Part shown: one piece after another, positions 43,552-51,841 of the stretch
How positions within the stretch are numbered: the stretch's first letter is position 1
Layout: each line of letters opens with the position of its first letter
Assembly: GCF_006539185.1 (NCBI RefSeq)
Contig: NZ_BJMN01000003.1
Span: 46,061 to 110,060 of the forward strand
Origin: Streptomyces gardneri
GTDB lineage: Bacteria; Actinomycetota; Actinomycetes; Streptomycetales; Streptomycetaceae
Length of the DNA: 64,000 nt
Reading direction: 5' to 3'
Notes under the pieces: generated by a model
Seen by the model: only the letters and a program-made list of their open reading frames with translations
The model's database searches: none
Told to the model about the DNA's origin: nothing
Translations under genes and position numbers: made by a program

Positions 43552-43587
43552 GGGCCGTGGCCGGAGCCGAGACTCCGGCCACGGCCC
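43552..43587. terminator. 15-bp hairpin after arsM
   Basis: GGGCCGTGGCCGGAG (43552-43566) pairs perfectly with 43573-43587, loop 6 nt. Ends the radical SAM-arsM transcript. Confidence 0.85.
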
Positions 43588-43668
43588 GCACGGCGTGCGC
43601 GCAGGCATACCGATCCCTCCGCCGGCCGGAGCGGCGGCGGACTTCCCCATGGTCCGCAAAGGATTCCC

Positions 43669-44004
43669 ATGTCCGAGACCTCGCTCGCTCCCGAGACCGT
43701 CGAGGAGTACGCCCGCTGGTTCCGGGCTCTGGCCGACCCCACGCGCATCCGCATCATGCGTTTCCTCAGCGGCCGTACGGACCCCGTGCCGGTGGGGGAG
43801 ATCGTCGTCCACCTTGGACTCAACCAGTCGACCGTCTCCCATCACCTGAAGATCCTCCACACCGCCCGATTCCTCACCAGGCGCCGGGCCGGCGCCAGCA
43901 TGCGGTACGCGGTCAACCCCCGCTGCGTCACCGAGTTCCCCAGCGCCGCCGACATCCTCCTCGGCGCCCCGATCCGCTCCTGTCAGGAGCCGGGATCCAG
44001 CTGA
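43669..44004 (+). CDS. arsR: ArsR-family regulator (type with YARWFRALADPTRIRI)
   Basis: 111 residues. HTH VGEIVVHLGLNQSTVSHHLKILHTARFLTRRRAG with wing MRYAVNP. Candidate thiols lie late in the protein (NPRCVTEF and RSCQE) rather than in the classic CVC helix. It is homologous to the regulators at 44213 and 53194 in the WF.ALSDPTR region and the FPSAAD tail. Probably senses trivalent arsenic and controls the neighbouring operators. Monocistronic after a terminator. Confidence 0.88.
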   Translation: MSETSLAPETVEEYARWFRALADPTRIRIMRFLSGRTDPVPVGEIVVHLGLNQSTVSHHLKILHTARFLTRRRAGASMRYAVNPRCVTEFPSAADILLGAPIRSCQEPGSS

Positions 44005-44020
44005 CGCTCCCTCACTCCTG

Positions 44021-44035
44021 CATCGAGAATCGATG
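44021..44035. promoter_or_regulatory. ArsR-type palindrome CATCGA-GAA-TCGATG
   Basis: Perfect 6-bp arms CATCGA and TCGATG with a GAA centre, just after the ArsR gene and 178 nt before the next one. Same half-site as the operators at 44190 and 53171. Confidence 0.55.
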
Positions 44036-44189
44036 ATTGGCGATGGAGTGGGGCGTGGCAACGGCTTCCTCCCGAAGATCGCCCCCTGAGGGGGAGCCGC
44101 CCCGGATCGCCCACGGTGCCGGTGACCTTCGGGGGTGTGCCACGGCATGCATGCCCGGAGATCGTCAAGAGCCTTGCTGAATGACACCG

Positions 44190-44209
44190 CCATCGAATAT
44201 CATCGATGG
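44190..44209. promoter_or_regulatory. ArsR operator, copy A
   Basis: CCATCGAATATCATCGATGG: 7-bp arms CCATCGA/TCGATGG with a 6-nt centre, ending 3 nt before ATG 44213. The same element with two changes, at the same distance, precedes the paralogous regulator at 53194. Autoregulation is likely. Confidence 0.75.
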
Positions 44210-44212
44210 ATC

Positions 44213-44542
44213 ATGAGTGGTTCGATGAATGCCCAGCTGATCGATCGAGAGACTGCCGAGTCCTACGCGACCTGGTTCAAGGCCCTCTCCGATCCCACCC
44301 GTGTGCAGATTCTGAACCTTCTGGCGCTGGCCTCCGAACCCATGAGCGTCGGCGAGATCGTGGACCGGATGAACATCGGGCAGTCCACGGTGTCGCACCA
44401 TCTGAAGCTGCTCGCGGACGTCCGGTTCGTCCTTCGCGAACGCCAGGGCACCTCGATGCTGTACTCGATCAACGTCGCTTGCGTGGCCTGCTTCCCCAGC
44501 GCCGCGGACGCGGTCATGGGACGCCCCGCCGCTTCCGCCTGA
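44213..44542 (+). CDS. arsR: ArsR-family regulator
   Basis: 109 residues from ATG 44213, placed directly after an operator; MNAQ at 44225 is a possible alternative start. HTH MSVGEIVDRMNIGQSTVSHHLKLLADVRFVLRERQG, wing SMLYSINVACVACFPSAAD containing a Cys-x2-Cys pair, the probable arsenic site. It is a close paralog of the regulator at 53194, with the same operator and ATCATGAG start context. Short untranslated leader or leaderless. Confidence 0.9.
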   Translation: MSGSMNAQLIDRETAESYATWFKALSDPTRVQILNLLALASEPMSVGEIVDRMNIGQSTVSHHLKLLADVRFVLRERQGTSMLYSINVACVACFPSAADAVMGRPAASA

Positions 44543-44559
44543 GGATTTCGGACGTACTC

Positions 44560-44584
44560 GATCCGCCACTCTCCGTGGCGGATC
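44560..44584. terminator. 10-bp hairpin between convergent ArsR and thioredoxin reductase genes
   Basis: GATCCGCCAC (44560-44569) and GTGGCGGATC (44575-44584), 5-nt loop. Confidence 0.7.
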
Positions 44585-44756
44585 CTTGGCGCGCTCCGGC
44601 CTCGGTGCGGCTCAGCGTGCGGTCCGGCCCCAGGTGAGGCCCAGGTTGGGGTCCAGCTCCTGCCTGCCAGGTCCGCCAACGCGGCGGGCAGAAGCTGGTG
44701 TTCATGGGTGGGCCGGCGGCGCGGAGGGCGTCCGGGATGCGAGCTCGTCGATGGCT

Positions 44757-45755
44757 TCAGGCCGTGACGGAGACGCCCGCGGCCAGCTTGTTCCTGTCGG
44801 CGAGAGCGGCGAGGTACCGCTCGGCGTCGAGCGCGGCCTGGCAGCCGGAGGCGGCGGCGGTGATGGCCTGGCGGTAGGTGTGGTCGACGACGTCGCCGGC
44901 GGCGAAGACGCCGGGGAGGTTCGTGCGGGTGGAGGGCGCCTCGACCTTGATGTAGCCCTCGTCGTCGAGGTCGATCCGGCCGGTGAAGAGTTCGGTGCGC
45001 GGGTCATGGCCGATGGCGATGAACAGGCCGGTGGCGTCGAGGTCGCGGGTCTCGCCGGTGAAGGTGTCGCGCAGCACGACGCCGGCGAGCATGCCGTTCT
45101 CGGCCTTGATCTCGGCGATCTCGCTGTCGAAGGCGAAGGAGATCTTGTCGTCGGTGAAGGCGCGGTTCTGCATGGCCTTCGAGGCGCGCAGGGTCGAGCG
45201 GCGATGGACGACGGTGACGGAGCGGGCGAAGCGGGTGAGGAAGGTGGCTTCCTCCATGGCGGTGTCGCCACCACCGACCACGACGATGTCGCGGTCGCGG
45301 AAGAAGAAGCCGTCACAGGTCGCGCACCAGGAGACACCCCGGCCGGAGAGCTCGTCCTCGTTCGGCAGACCGAGCTTGCGGTAGCCGGAGCCGGTCGCGA
45401 TGATCACGGCCTTGGCGCGGTGGACCGTTCCCTCGCTGTCGGTGACTTCCTTGATGTCGCCCGTGAGATCGACGGAGACGATGTCGTCGTCGATCATCTC
45501 GGCGCCGAAGCGTTCGGCCTGGGCCCGCATGTTGTCCATGAGGTCGGGGCCGTCGATGCCGGTGGGGAAGCCGGGGAAGTTCTCGACCTCGGTCGTGGTG
45601 GTCAGGGAGCCGCCGACGAAGATGGAGCTGCCGAAGAGCAGGGGTCGCAGCTGGGCGCGTGCGGTGTAGAGGGCGGCGGTGTATCCGGCGGGGCCGGAGC
45701 CTATGACGATGACCTCGCGGACGTCGTCGGTGAGGGGCTCGGTCACTTCGGTCAC
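44757..45755 (-). CDS. thioredoxin reductase-like flavoprotein paired with arsenate reductase
   Basis: 332 residues. FAD motif [18 protein letters not shown] (18-35), redox CATC (Cys144, Cys147), NADPH motif [19 protein letters not shown] and C-terminal FAVGDV-type segment [22 protein letters not shown]. The start overlaps the arsC stop by 4 nt. In streptomycete ars operons a thioredoxin reductase of this kind (ArsT) recycles thioredoxin for ArsC. Could equally be called TrxB. Confidence 0.92.
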   Translation of the reverse strand: MTEVTEPLTDDVREVIVIGSGPAGYTAALYTARAQLRPLLFGSSIFVGGSLTTTTEVENFPGFPTGIDGPDLMDNMRAQAERFGAEMIDDDIVSVDLTGDIKEVTDSEGTVHRAKAVIIATGSGYRKLGLPNEDELSGRGVSWCATCDGFFFRDRDIVVVGGGDTAMEEATFLTRFARSVTVVHRRSTLRASKAMQNRAFTDDKISFAFDSEIAEIKAENGMLAGVVLRDTFTGETRDLDATGLFIAIGHDPRTELFTGRIDLDDEGYIKVEAPSTRTNLPGVFAAGDVVDHTYRQAITAAASGCQAALDAERYLAALADRNKLAAGVSVTA

Positions 45756-46171
45756 GCCTCCTGCTTCGCGTCGATCTCGGCGATGAGGCCCTCGATGAGC
45801 ACCTTGATCTCGTCGCGGATGGGGCGGACGGCCTCGACGCCCTGGCCGGCCGGGTCCTCCAGGGCCCAGTCGAGGTACTTCTTGCCGGGGAAGATCGGGC
45901 AGGCGTCGCCGCAGCCCATGGTGATGACGTAGTCCGACGCCTGGACGGCCTCGGTGGTGAGGACCTTCGGCTTCCGGTCGGAGATGTCGACGCCGACCTC
46001 GGCCATGGCCTCGACGGCTGCCGGGTTGACCCGGTCGCCCGGGACCGAGCCGGCGGAGCGGACCTCGATGCGGTCGCCGGCGAGGTGGTCGAGGAATCCG
46101 GCGGCCATCTGGGAGCGGCCCGCGTTGTGGACGCAGACGAAGAGCACGGAGGCGAGCGGAGCGGTGGTCAT
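45752..46171 (-). CDS. arsC: thioredoxin-coupled arsenate reductase ArsC
   Basis: 139 residues. Low-molecular-weight phosphatase-type loop Cys13-VHNAG-Arg19 ([17 protein letters not shown]), redox relay Cys87 and Cys91 in [12 protein letters not shown] and the DP-loop WALEDPAGQ. This is the pI258-type enzyme that reduces As(V) to As(III) using thioredoxin. It is divergent from arsR-acr3, which exports the product. Confidence 0.93.
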   Translation of the reverse strand: MTTAPLASVLFVCVHNAGRSQMAAGFLDHLAGDRIEVRSAGSVPGDRVNPAAVEAMAEVGVDISDRKPKVLTTEAVQASDYVITMGCGDACPIFPGKKYLDWALEDPAGQGVEAVRPIRDEIKVLIEGLIAEIDAKQEA

Positions 46172-46208
46172 CGGTTCTTCCTTGCCGGCAAGAGGTCAGC
46201 CCCGGCTG

Positions 46209-46239
46209 GTATCAGCAGCGAGTGATGTGACAGTATCAG
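46209..46239. promoter_or_regulatory. GTATCAG direct repeats in the arsC/arsR divergent promoter
   Basis: GTATCAG at 46209-46215 and 46233-46239, 24 nt apart, with an inverse ATACTGAT just inside the ArsR coding start. A candidate site for the regulator at 46243, distinct from the ATCGA class. Confidence 0.45.
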
Positions 46240-46242
46240 TCC

Positions 46243-46551
46243 ATGATGACGTCAGTCGATACTGATCTGATCCGGGTTCTGGCCGATCCCCTCAGGCTCC
46301 AGATCGTGACCCTGCTCGCCCGCGAGACCCTCTGCACCACCCACCTCGTCGAGGAGACGGGCGCCAAGCAGACCAACCTCTCCAACCACCTGCGCGTGCT
46401 GCGCGAGGCCGGCGTCGTGGAGACCGAACCCTGCGGCCGATTCACGTACTACCGCCTGAAGCCGGACGTCATCGCCCAGCTCGCCGGCCAGTTCGCCGAC
46501 CTGGCCGAATCCGCCCGTGCCGCCACTGAGAACAAGAGGGTCTGTCCGTGA
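46243..46551 (+). CDS. arsR: ArsR-family regulator of the arsenite exporter
   Basis: 102 residues. HTH LCTTHLVEETGAKQTNLSNHLRVLREAGVVETEPCGRFTYYRL. Thiols at Cys31, Cys64 and Cys101 replace the CVC motif of E. coli ArsR. It overlaps acr3 by 4 nt (GTGA), so it directly co-expresses with the exporter. Close paralog of the regulator at 49223. Confidence 0.93.
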   Translation: MMTSVDTDLIRVLADPLRLQIVTLLARETLCTTHLVEETGAKQTNLSNHLRVLREAGVVETEPCGRFTYYRLKPDVIAQLAGQFADLAESARAATENKRVCP

Positions 46552-47633
46552 CCGCACCCCACGCGCCCACCGCCGCGGAGGGCTCCTCCGTCGTCGCGAA
46601 GCTGTCGACGCTCGACCGCTTCCTGGCCGTCTGGATCCTCCTGGCCATGGGTCTCGGGATCGGCCTGGGTCGACTGATCCCCGGCCTGAACGACGCGCTC
46701 GCCAAGGTCGAGATCGGCGGCATCTCGCTGCCCATCGCGGTCGGCCTGCTGATCATGATGTACCCGGTCCTCGCCAAGGTCCGCTACGACAGGCTCGACG
46801 CCGTCACGGGCGACAAGAAGCTCATGGTCTCGTCGCTGGTCATCAACTGGATCCTGGGCCCGGCGCTGATGTTCGCGCTCGCCTGGATCTTCCTGCCGGA
46901 CCTGCCCGAGTACCGCACCGGCCTGATCATCGTCGGCCTGGCGCGTTGCATCGCCATGGTGATCATCTGGAACGACCTGGCCTGCGGCGACCGTGAAGCG
47001 GCCGCCGTCCTGGTCGCTCTGAACTCGGTCTTCCAGGTCCTCGCCTTCGGCCTCCTGGGTTGGTTCTACCTCGACCTGCTGCCCGGCTGGCTGGGCCTCG
47101 GCGAGGGCGAGACCCTCGACATCTCCATGTGGAAGATCGCCCTGAACGTCGTCATCTTCCTCGGCATCCCGCTGGTGGCCGGCTTCCTCACCCGCCGGAT
47201 CGGCGAGAAGAGGATGGGCCGTGAGTCGTACGAGGCGAAGTTCCTGCCGAGGATCGGTCCTTGGGCGCTCTACGGACTGCTCTTCACGATCGTCGTCCTC
47301 TTCGCCCTCCAGGGGAAGACCATCACGTCGCAGCCGCTGGACGTCGCGAGGATCGCGTTGCCGCTCCTCGTCTACTTCGCCGTCATGTGGTTCGGTACGT
47401 TCGCCCTCGGCAAGGCCATCGGCCTGAACTACGACCGCACCGCGACGCTCGCGTTCACCGCCGCAGGAAACAACTTCGAGCTGGCCATCGCCGTCGCCAT
47501 CGCCACCTTCGGCGTCACCAGCGGCCAGGCCCTCTCCGGCGTCGTCGGACCCCTCATCGAGGTGCCCGTCCTGGTCGCGCTCGTGTACGTGTCGCTGGCC
47601 TGGCGCAAGAAGTTCGCCTCCGTCGGGCAGTAG
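46548..47633 (+). CDS. acr3: ACR3-family arsenite efflux permease
   Basis: 361 residues, GTG start. About ten helices with the ACR3 hallmarks LDRFLAVWILLAMGLGIGLGRLIPGL, the conserved Cys in GLARCIAMVIIWNDLACGD and FTAAGNNFELAIAVAIATFG. It exports As(III) using the proton gradient. Translationally coupled to its regulator. Confidence 0.95.
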   Translation: MTAPHAPTAAEGSSVVAKLSTLDRFLAVWILLAMGLGIGLGRLIPGLNDALAKVEIGGISLPIAVGLLIMMYPVLAKVRYDRLDAVTGDKKLMVSSLVINWILGPALMFALAWIFLPDLPEYRTGLIIVGLARCIAMVIIWNDLACGDREAAAVLVALNSVFQVLAFGLLGWFYLDLLPGWLGLGEGETLDISMWKIALNVVIFLGIPLVAGFLTRRIGEKRMGRESYEAKFLPRIGPWALYGLLFTIVVLFALQGKTITSQPLDVARIALPLLVYFAVMWFGTFALGKAIGLNYDRTATLAFTAAGNNFELAIAVAIATFGVTSGQALSGVVGPLIEVPVLVALVYVSLAWRKKFASVGQ

Positions 47634-47655
47634 CCCCGCCGTGTCACCAGTCCGC

Positions 47656-47680
47656 GCCTCGCCCCTCACACGGGCGAGGC
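47656..47680. terminator. 9-bp hairpin between acr3 and the flavoprotein gene
   Basis: GCCTCGCCC (47656-47664) and GGGCGAGGC (47672-47680), 7-nt loop. May attenuate transcription into the next gene. Confidence 0.5.
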
Positions 47681-47707
47681 ACGGCCGTACGAAGGGAAGT
47701 CAGGGAG

Positions 47708-48766
47708 ATGAGCAGGGCAGTCGACGTCATCGTGATCGGCGGCGGTCAGGCAGGACTCGCCGCCGGCTACCACCTGCGTCGCCTCGGCGGCCTCGACTTC
47801 GCCGTCCTGGATGCCCAGCCCGCACCGGGCGGCGCCTGGCAGCACACCTGGGACTCGCTGCGCCTGTTCTCACCGGCCGCGTACTCTTCCCTGCCCGGCC
47901 GCCTCATGCCGTCGCAGCAAGGGGAGACGTACCCCGACGCCGCCCACGTCGTCGACTACCTGACCGACTACGAGCAGCGTTACGAGCTCCCCGTCCACCG
48001 GCCCGTCCGGGTTCAGGCGGTCCGCCGCGACGGCGAGCACCTTCGCGTCGAGACCGACTCCGGCACCTGGCGCACCCGCGCCGTCGTCAGCGCCACCGGA
48101 TCGTGGACACGGCCGTTCCTTCCCTCCGTCCCCGGCCGCGAGGTGTTCCAGGGGCGGCAGCTCCACACCGTCGAGTACCGCACCCCCGGCGAGTTCGCCG
48201 GACTGCGGGTCGTCGTCGTCGGAGGCGGGAACTCCGGAGCGCAGGTCGCCGCCGATCTCGCGTACGGCACCGACCTCACCTGGGTCACCCAGCGACCCGC
48301 GCGGTTCCTCGCCGACGACATCGACGGCCGCGCGCTCTTCGACCACGCGACCGCCCGCCGCCGAGCCCTGGACGAGGGGCGGGACGACGTCGGGGGAGTG
48401 GCCTCGCTCGGCGACATCGTCGCCGTCCCGCCGGTGCGCGAGGCCCGCGACGCCGGACTCCTCAAGGCGCAGCCGATGTTCACGCGCCTGACGCGGACGG
48501 GTGTCGAATGGGCCGACGGTACGCGGGCGGACGCCGACGTGATCATCTGGTGTACCGGCTTCCGCCCCGCCCTCGCCCATCTCGCTCCGCTCGGGCTCCG
48601 CGGACCTCGCGGACACATCCCCACCGTGGGAACCGAAGCCGTCGGAGAGCCTCGTCTTCATCTGCTCGGGTACGGCGACTGGACCGGCCCTGCTTCGGCC
48701 ACCCTCATCGGCGTCGGCCGTCCCGCCCGCGAAGCCGCCCGCAGCATCGCCGCCCTCCTGCACTGA
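47708..48766 (+). CDS. arsO: ArsO-like flavin-dependent oxidoreductase
   Basis: 352 residues from ATG 47708, with AGGGAG upstream; longer frame upstream lies in acr3. FAD motif VIVIGGGQAGLAAGYHL, GAWQHTWDSLRLFSPAAYSSLPG, NADPH motif VVVVGGGNSGAQVAADL and the ATGSW motif near 118-122 typical of class B monooxygenase-like proteins. Such ArsO proteins recur in ars operons. The reaction is not settled. Confidence 0.85.
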   Translation: MSRAVDVIVIGGGQAGLAAGYHLRRLGGLDFAVLDAQPAPGGAWQHTWDSLRLFSPAAYSSLPGRLMPSQQGETYPDAAHVVDYLTDYEQRYELPVHRPVRVQAVRRDGEHLRVETDSGTWRTRAVVSATGSWTRPFLPSVPGREVFQGRQLHTVEYRTPGEFAGLRVVVVGGGNSGAQVAADLAYGTDLTWVTQRPARFLADDIDGRALFDHATARRRALDEGRDDVGGVASLGDIVAVPPVREARDAGLLKAQPMFTRLTRTGVEWADGTRADADVIIWCTGFRPALAHLAPLGLRGPRGHIPTVGTEAVGEPRLHLLGYGDWTGPASATLIGVGRPAREAARSIAALLH

Positions 48767-48854
48767 GGCGTTTGCGGGTGAACAGAAGGTGAAGTCTGAC
48801 GGAAATCGTCACCCGGATTCGCCGTGCGATCTTGTCGGCTCGTATGGTGTCCGG

Positions 48855-49229
48855 ATGGCAATTCCGCTGGCGGGTGCACCGATCGAGGACGCGAGCAAGG
48901 ACATCTGCGAGCCCTGCTCTCCGGGGACACTGATCGACCGCGACGAAGTCGAGACGCTGACCGCCCAGTTGAAGGCGATGGCCGACCAGACCCGTCTCCA
49001 GATCATTCACCTCATCGACCAGTCGCCGGCCGGAGAGCTCTGCGTCTGCGATCTGACGGAGTCGCTCGACCTCGCACAGCCCACGGTGAGCCGCCACCTG
49101 AAGATCCTCGCCACCGCCGGACTCCTGCGGCGTGAACAGCGAGGGACCTGGGCCTGGTTCTCCATCCGCTGGGAGGCTCTTCAGGAGCTCAGGGGGCGGG
49201 CCTTCCCACGAGCTATCGGGCCATGCTGA
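48855..49229 (+). CDS. arsR: ArsR-family regulator with CVC arsenic motif
   Basis: 124 residues from ATG 48855. N-terminal Cys18-EP-Cys21, and the classic ELCVCDL helix (Cys63, Cys65) followed by AQPTVSRHLKILATAGLLRREQRG. This resembles the E. coli-type As(III) site plus an extra pair. It overlaps the next ArsR by 7 nt, so two different ArsR types are made together. Confidence 0.92.
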   Translation: MAIPLAGAPIEDASKDICEPCSPGTLIDRDEVETLTAQLKAMADQTRLQIIHLIDQSPAGELCVCDLTESLDLAQPTVSRHLKILATAGLLRREQRGTWAWFSIRWEALQELRGRAFPRAIGPC

Positions 49230-49531
49230 CGTCGGTGAACGCGGAACTGCTCAGGGCCCTGGCGGACCCGCTGCGGCTTCGCATCGTGTGCCTTCTTGCC
49301 CGTGAGTCGCTGTGTACGACTCATCTCGTCGAGGAGACGGGTGCACGCCAGACGAACCTGTCGAACCATCTCCGGGTTCTCCGCGAAGCGGGCGTCGTGG
49401 AGACCGAGCCCTGCGGGCGCTTCACCTACTACCGGCTTCGTCCCGAGGCGCTGGTTCATCTGGCCTCGTTCTTCAACGGCCTGGGCGACGGGGGGCGGGA
49501 AACGGCCCCGGTGCGGCGGCCCTGCGGCTGA
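49223..49531 (+). CDS. arsR: ArsR-family regulator
   Basis: 102 residues. Nearly the same HTH as the regulator at 46243 (LCTTHLVEETGARQTNLSNHLRVLREAGVVETEPCGRFTYYRL) and the same terminal Cys, plus an extra Cys23. A paralog probably from internal duplication. No operon target follows directly. The ATP-grasp gene has its own promoter 230 nt on. Confidence 0.92.
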   Translation: MLTSVNAELLRALADPLRLRIVCLLARESLCTTHLVEETGARQTNLSNHLRVLREAGVVETEPCGRFTYYRLRPEALVHLASFFNGLGDGGRETAPVRRPCG

Positions 49532-49745
49532 GAACCCGGACGCCGCTTCTTCGGAGCTCTCGGATCCCGACGCCGACTCGCCCGTGACCCGTCAGGCCGC
49601 GCATCGTGATCCGTGCGCGAACGCTACTCCGGTCGCTTGTCGCTCGCGAGGGTATCGACGACTGCCGATCGACATCCGCCCGTGTGTCACGCAAGGCGGG
49701 CGGCTCTCCTTGGTGATGACCCTCGACTGAGGGCGCCTCGTCGAC
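49532..49745. other. intergenic gap before the second arsenic leader
   Basis: No gene or clear hairpin recognised. The functional part of the gap begins at the duplicated promoter at 49746. Confidence 0.4.
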
Positions 49746-49835
49746 CATTCATCGATCTATTGACATGCATCGCTTAATGCTGACAGGGTTCCGGCCGTCG
49801 GCAGACAGCGTAGTTGCCGACCTGGGCTCTGACCC
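49746..49835 (+). promoter_or_regulatory. duplicated arsenic promoter/leader, copy 2
   Basis: Gap-free 90-bp match to 38902-38991 (9 differences): ATCGA-type ArsR-like site, TTGACA at 49760-49765, 18-nt spacer and CAGGGT at 49784-49789. The stem here is GTCGGCA (49797-49803) with TGCCGAC (49815-49821). The pair T-A of copy 1 (38958/38972) is C-G here (49802/49816), a compensatory change. Drives the ATP-grasp gene, whose ATG is at 49891. Confidence 0.7.
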
Positions 49836-49890
49836 CGCCCCGTCGGCCGGCCCCGGCCCCGACCACACGTCGACACGAAGGTTTCCCACC

Positions 49891-51153
49891 ATGGCCGCCA
49901 CGCCCCACCCGCACTCGCCCACCACCGAGGCACCGGTCCTGCTCGTCATGGGCAGCGGCGACCGCCGCTACCGGGAGTACATCGTGGCGGCCGTCTCCCG
50001 CCACTTCCGGCTGTGGCTCCTCGACGCGCACGAGCCGAGCTGGCAGCTGCCGTACGTGGAGGGGACCTCGCTCCTCGACACCAAGAACCTCGACGAACTT
50101 CTCGCCGAGGCGAAGAAGGTCATGCAACAGCTCCCCGTCGTCGGCGTCTTCACCTACGACGAGTCGCTCGTACACGCCGCAGCACGGCTGGCCGAAGCCC
50201 TCGGCCTGCCCGGAAGCGCGCCCGACGCGGTGCTCGCGTGCCGCGACAAGGCGACCACCCGGGCACGGCTCGCCGCCGCGGACGTCCCGCAGCCGGCCTG
50301 CACACCGGTCGCCACGGCCGCCGAGGCCCGCAGCGCGGCCGACAGGACCGGCTACCCCGTGGTGATCAAGGCCCGTGGACTCGCCGGAAGCCTCGGCGTC
50401 GTCCGCGCCGACGACGGCGACGCCGTCGAAGCGGCCTTCGAAGCCGCCAGCTCCGCCAACTGGCCCGGAGTGCCCCGCTACGAGGCCGACGTCCTGGTCG
50501 AGGAGTACCTGACCGGTCCCGAGATCAGCATCGACGCGGTCGTCGTCGACGGCGTGTGCACCCCGATGATCGTGGCGCGCAAGCAGGTCGGCATGGACCC
50601 GTACTTCGAAGAGACCGGCCACACCGTCGACGCCGCCGACCCCCTGCTCCAGGACCCGGAGCTCCTGGACCAACTGCACCGCATCCACCGGGCGCTCGGC
50701 TTTGGACACGGCGCCACGCACACCGAGTTCAAGCTCACCCCCAAGGGCCCCCGACTCGTCGAGATCAACGCGCGCCTCGGTGGTGACTTCATCCCTCTCA
50801 TCGGCATGCTCGCCACCGGTACCGACCCCGCCGTCGCCGCCGCCCAGGTGGCGGCCGGGCTCACTCCGGACACCGCGCCGAAGGCCCGGAAGACCGCTGC
50901 CATCAGGTTCCTGTACCCGGAGAGCGACTGCGAGGCCGTCGAGGTGACCGTGCGCACCGACCTCTTCGGGCCCACGGTGCACAGCGCGGTCGCGACGGCC
51001 GGCCCCGGAACCACGCTGGCCCTCCCGCCCCGGGCGTACATGAACCGGTACGGCTACGTCATCGCCGTCGGCGAGGACCGCGACCAGGTGACTGCCGACG
51101 CGGATGCCGCGCCCGCGCTCGTCGAACTGCGCTCGCGTCCCCTGGACGCCTGA
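49891..51153 (+). CDS. ATP-grasp ligase of the arsenic locus
   Basis: 420 residues from ATG 49891; the longer frame to 49765 runs through the regulatory leader. N-terminal pre-ATP-grasp fold PVLLVMGSGDRRYREYIV, ATP-grasp lobes with ACRDKATTRARLAAADVPQPACTPV, GYPVVIKARGLAGSLGVVRADD and VLVEEYLTGPEISIDAVV, then metal site THTEFKLTPKGPRLVEINARLGGDFIPL. Carboxylate-amine ligases of this type (carnosine synthase/BacD-like) join amino acids. Sharing a leader with the radical SAM operon suggests it ligates an amino acid to the arsenic amino acid, as tripeptide formation does for phosphinothricin. Substrate unproven. Confidence 0.85.
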   Translation: MAATPHPHSPTTEAPVLLVMGSGDRRYREYIVAAVSRHFRLWLLDAHEPSWQLPYVEGTSLLDTKNLDELLAEAKKVMQQLPVVGVFTYDESLVHAAARLAEALGLPGSAPDAVLACRDKATTRARLAAADVPQPACTPVATAAEARSAADRTGYPVVIKARGLAGSLGVVRADDGDAVEAAFEAASSANWPGVPRYEADVLVEEYLTGPEISIDAVVVDGVCTPMIVARKQVGMDPYFEETGHTVDAADPLLQDPELLDQLHRIHRALGFGHGATHTEFKLTPKGPRLVEINARLGGDFIPLIGMLATGTDPAVAAAQVAAGLTPDTAPKARKTAAIRFLYPESDCEAVEVTVRTDLFGPTVHSAVATAGPGTTLALPPRAYMNRYGYVIAVGEDRDQVTADADAAPALVELRSRPLDA

Positions 51154-51164
51154 CACCCTCCGCC

Positions 51165-51196
51165 CTGATGCCGGTCACCATGGTGACCGGCATCAG
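51165..51196. terminator. 32-bp perfect palindrome between convergent ATP-grasp and arsN1 genes
   Basis: CTGATGCCGGTCACCA (51165-51180) followed at once by its complement (51181-51196). It can end transcripts from both directions. Confidence 0.8.
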
Positions 51197-51709
51197 TCAT
51201 GCGACCACCGGGCTACGGCGTTCCACGAGCAGCACGTCGCGCCAGACGCCGTGATGCCGGGCCACACGCTCCCGTCGGCCGAGAACGCGGAACCCCACGG
51301 ACTCGTGCAGAGCGAGGCTCGCCGAGTTCTCCGGGAAGATGCCCGCCTGGATCGTCCAGATACCGGCCTTCTCCGTGGAGGCGACCAACGCTTCCAGGAG
51401 CGTGCGCCCCACGCCCGCTCCGCGTGCCGTGGGACAGACGTACACGGAGTGCTCGACCACCCCCGCGTAGGCGGGGCGAGCCGAGACGCGGGACACCGCC
51501 GTCCATCCGACGACCCGCCGTTCACGGCCGAGCGCGACGAACCGATGTGCGGGCAGCTTGGCGGTGTCGAAGGCGCTCCACGGGGGTGCGGCCGTCTCGA
51601 ACGTGGCGTTTCCCTCGTCGATGCCCTGTTGGTAGATCGCCATGACGGCAGGCGCGTGATCGTCGGTCATGGGGGCGAGGGTGATGTCGGTGCGCGGGGA
51701 TGTGGTCAT
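51197..51709 (-). CDS. arsN1: ArsN1-type GNAT acetyltransferase, copy 1
   Basis: 170 residues from ATG at 51709, with AAGGAGC upstream; the longer frame is not supported. Phosphinothricin-acetyltransferase-like GNAT: YQQGIDEGNATFET, AYAGVVEHSVYVCPTARGAGVGRTLLEALV (acetyl-CoA loop) and GIFPENSASLALHESVGFRVLGRRERVARHHGVWRDVLLVERR. ArsN1 proteins N-acetylate the arsenic analogue arsinothricin and give resistance. Placed against the ATP-grasp gene, it is a good self-immunity candidate. Confidence 0.88.
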   Translation of the reverse strand: MTTSPRTDITLAPMTDDHAPAVMAIYQQGIDEGNATFETAAPPWSAFDTAKLPAHRFVALGRERRVVGWTAVSRVSARPAYAGVVEHSVYVCPTARGAGVGRTLLEALVASTEKAGIWTIQAGIFPENSASLALHESVGFRVLGRRERVARHHGVWRDVLLVERRSPVVA

Positions 51710-51768
51710 GCTTGCTCCTTTCCGAGGTGCGCTCCAGGAAGCGGCGTACGGGCGGCCGGGGTACGGCG

Positions 51769-51804
51769 ACGATCCTGTGGCGGCACAGGCCGCCACAGGA
51801 TCGT
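51769..51804. terminator. 16-bp hairpin after the ArsP-type permease
   Basis: ACGATCCTGTGGCGGC (51769-51784) and its complement (51789-51804), loop ACAG. On the minus strand it follows the permease stop after a C-rich stretch. Confidence 0.8.
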
Positions 51805-51841
51805 GGGTGGGGGGTGTGGGGGGTGTGGGGGAGCGTTCGGG

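Noticed and set aside
49765..49890. N-terminal extension of the ATP-grasp gene to 49765
   Set aside because: This segment is the duplicated leader. The matching codons of copy 1 differ mostly at nonsynonymous positions, so it is not protein under selection.
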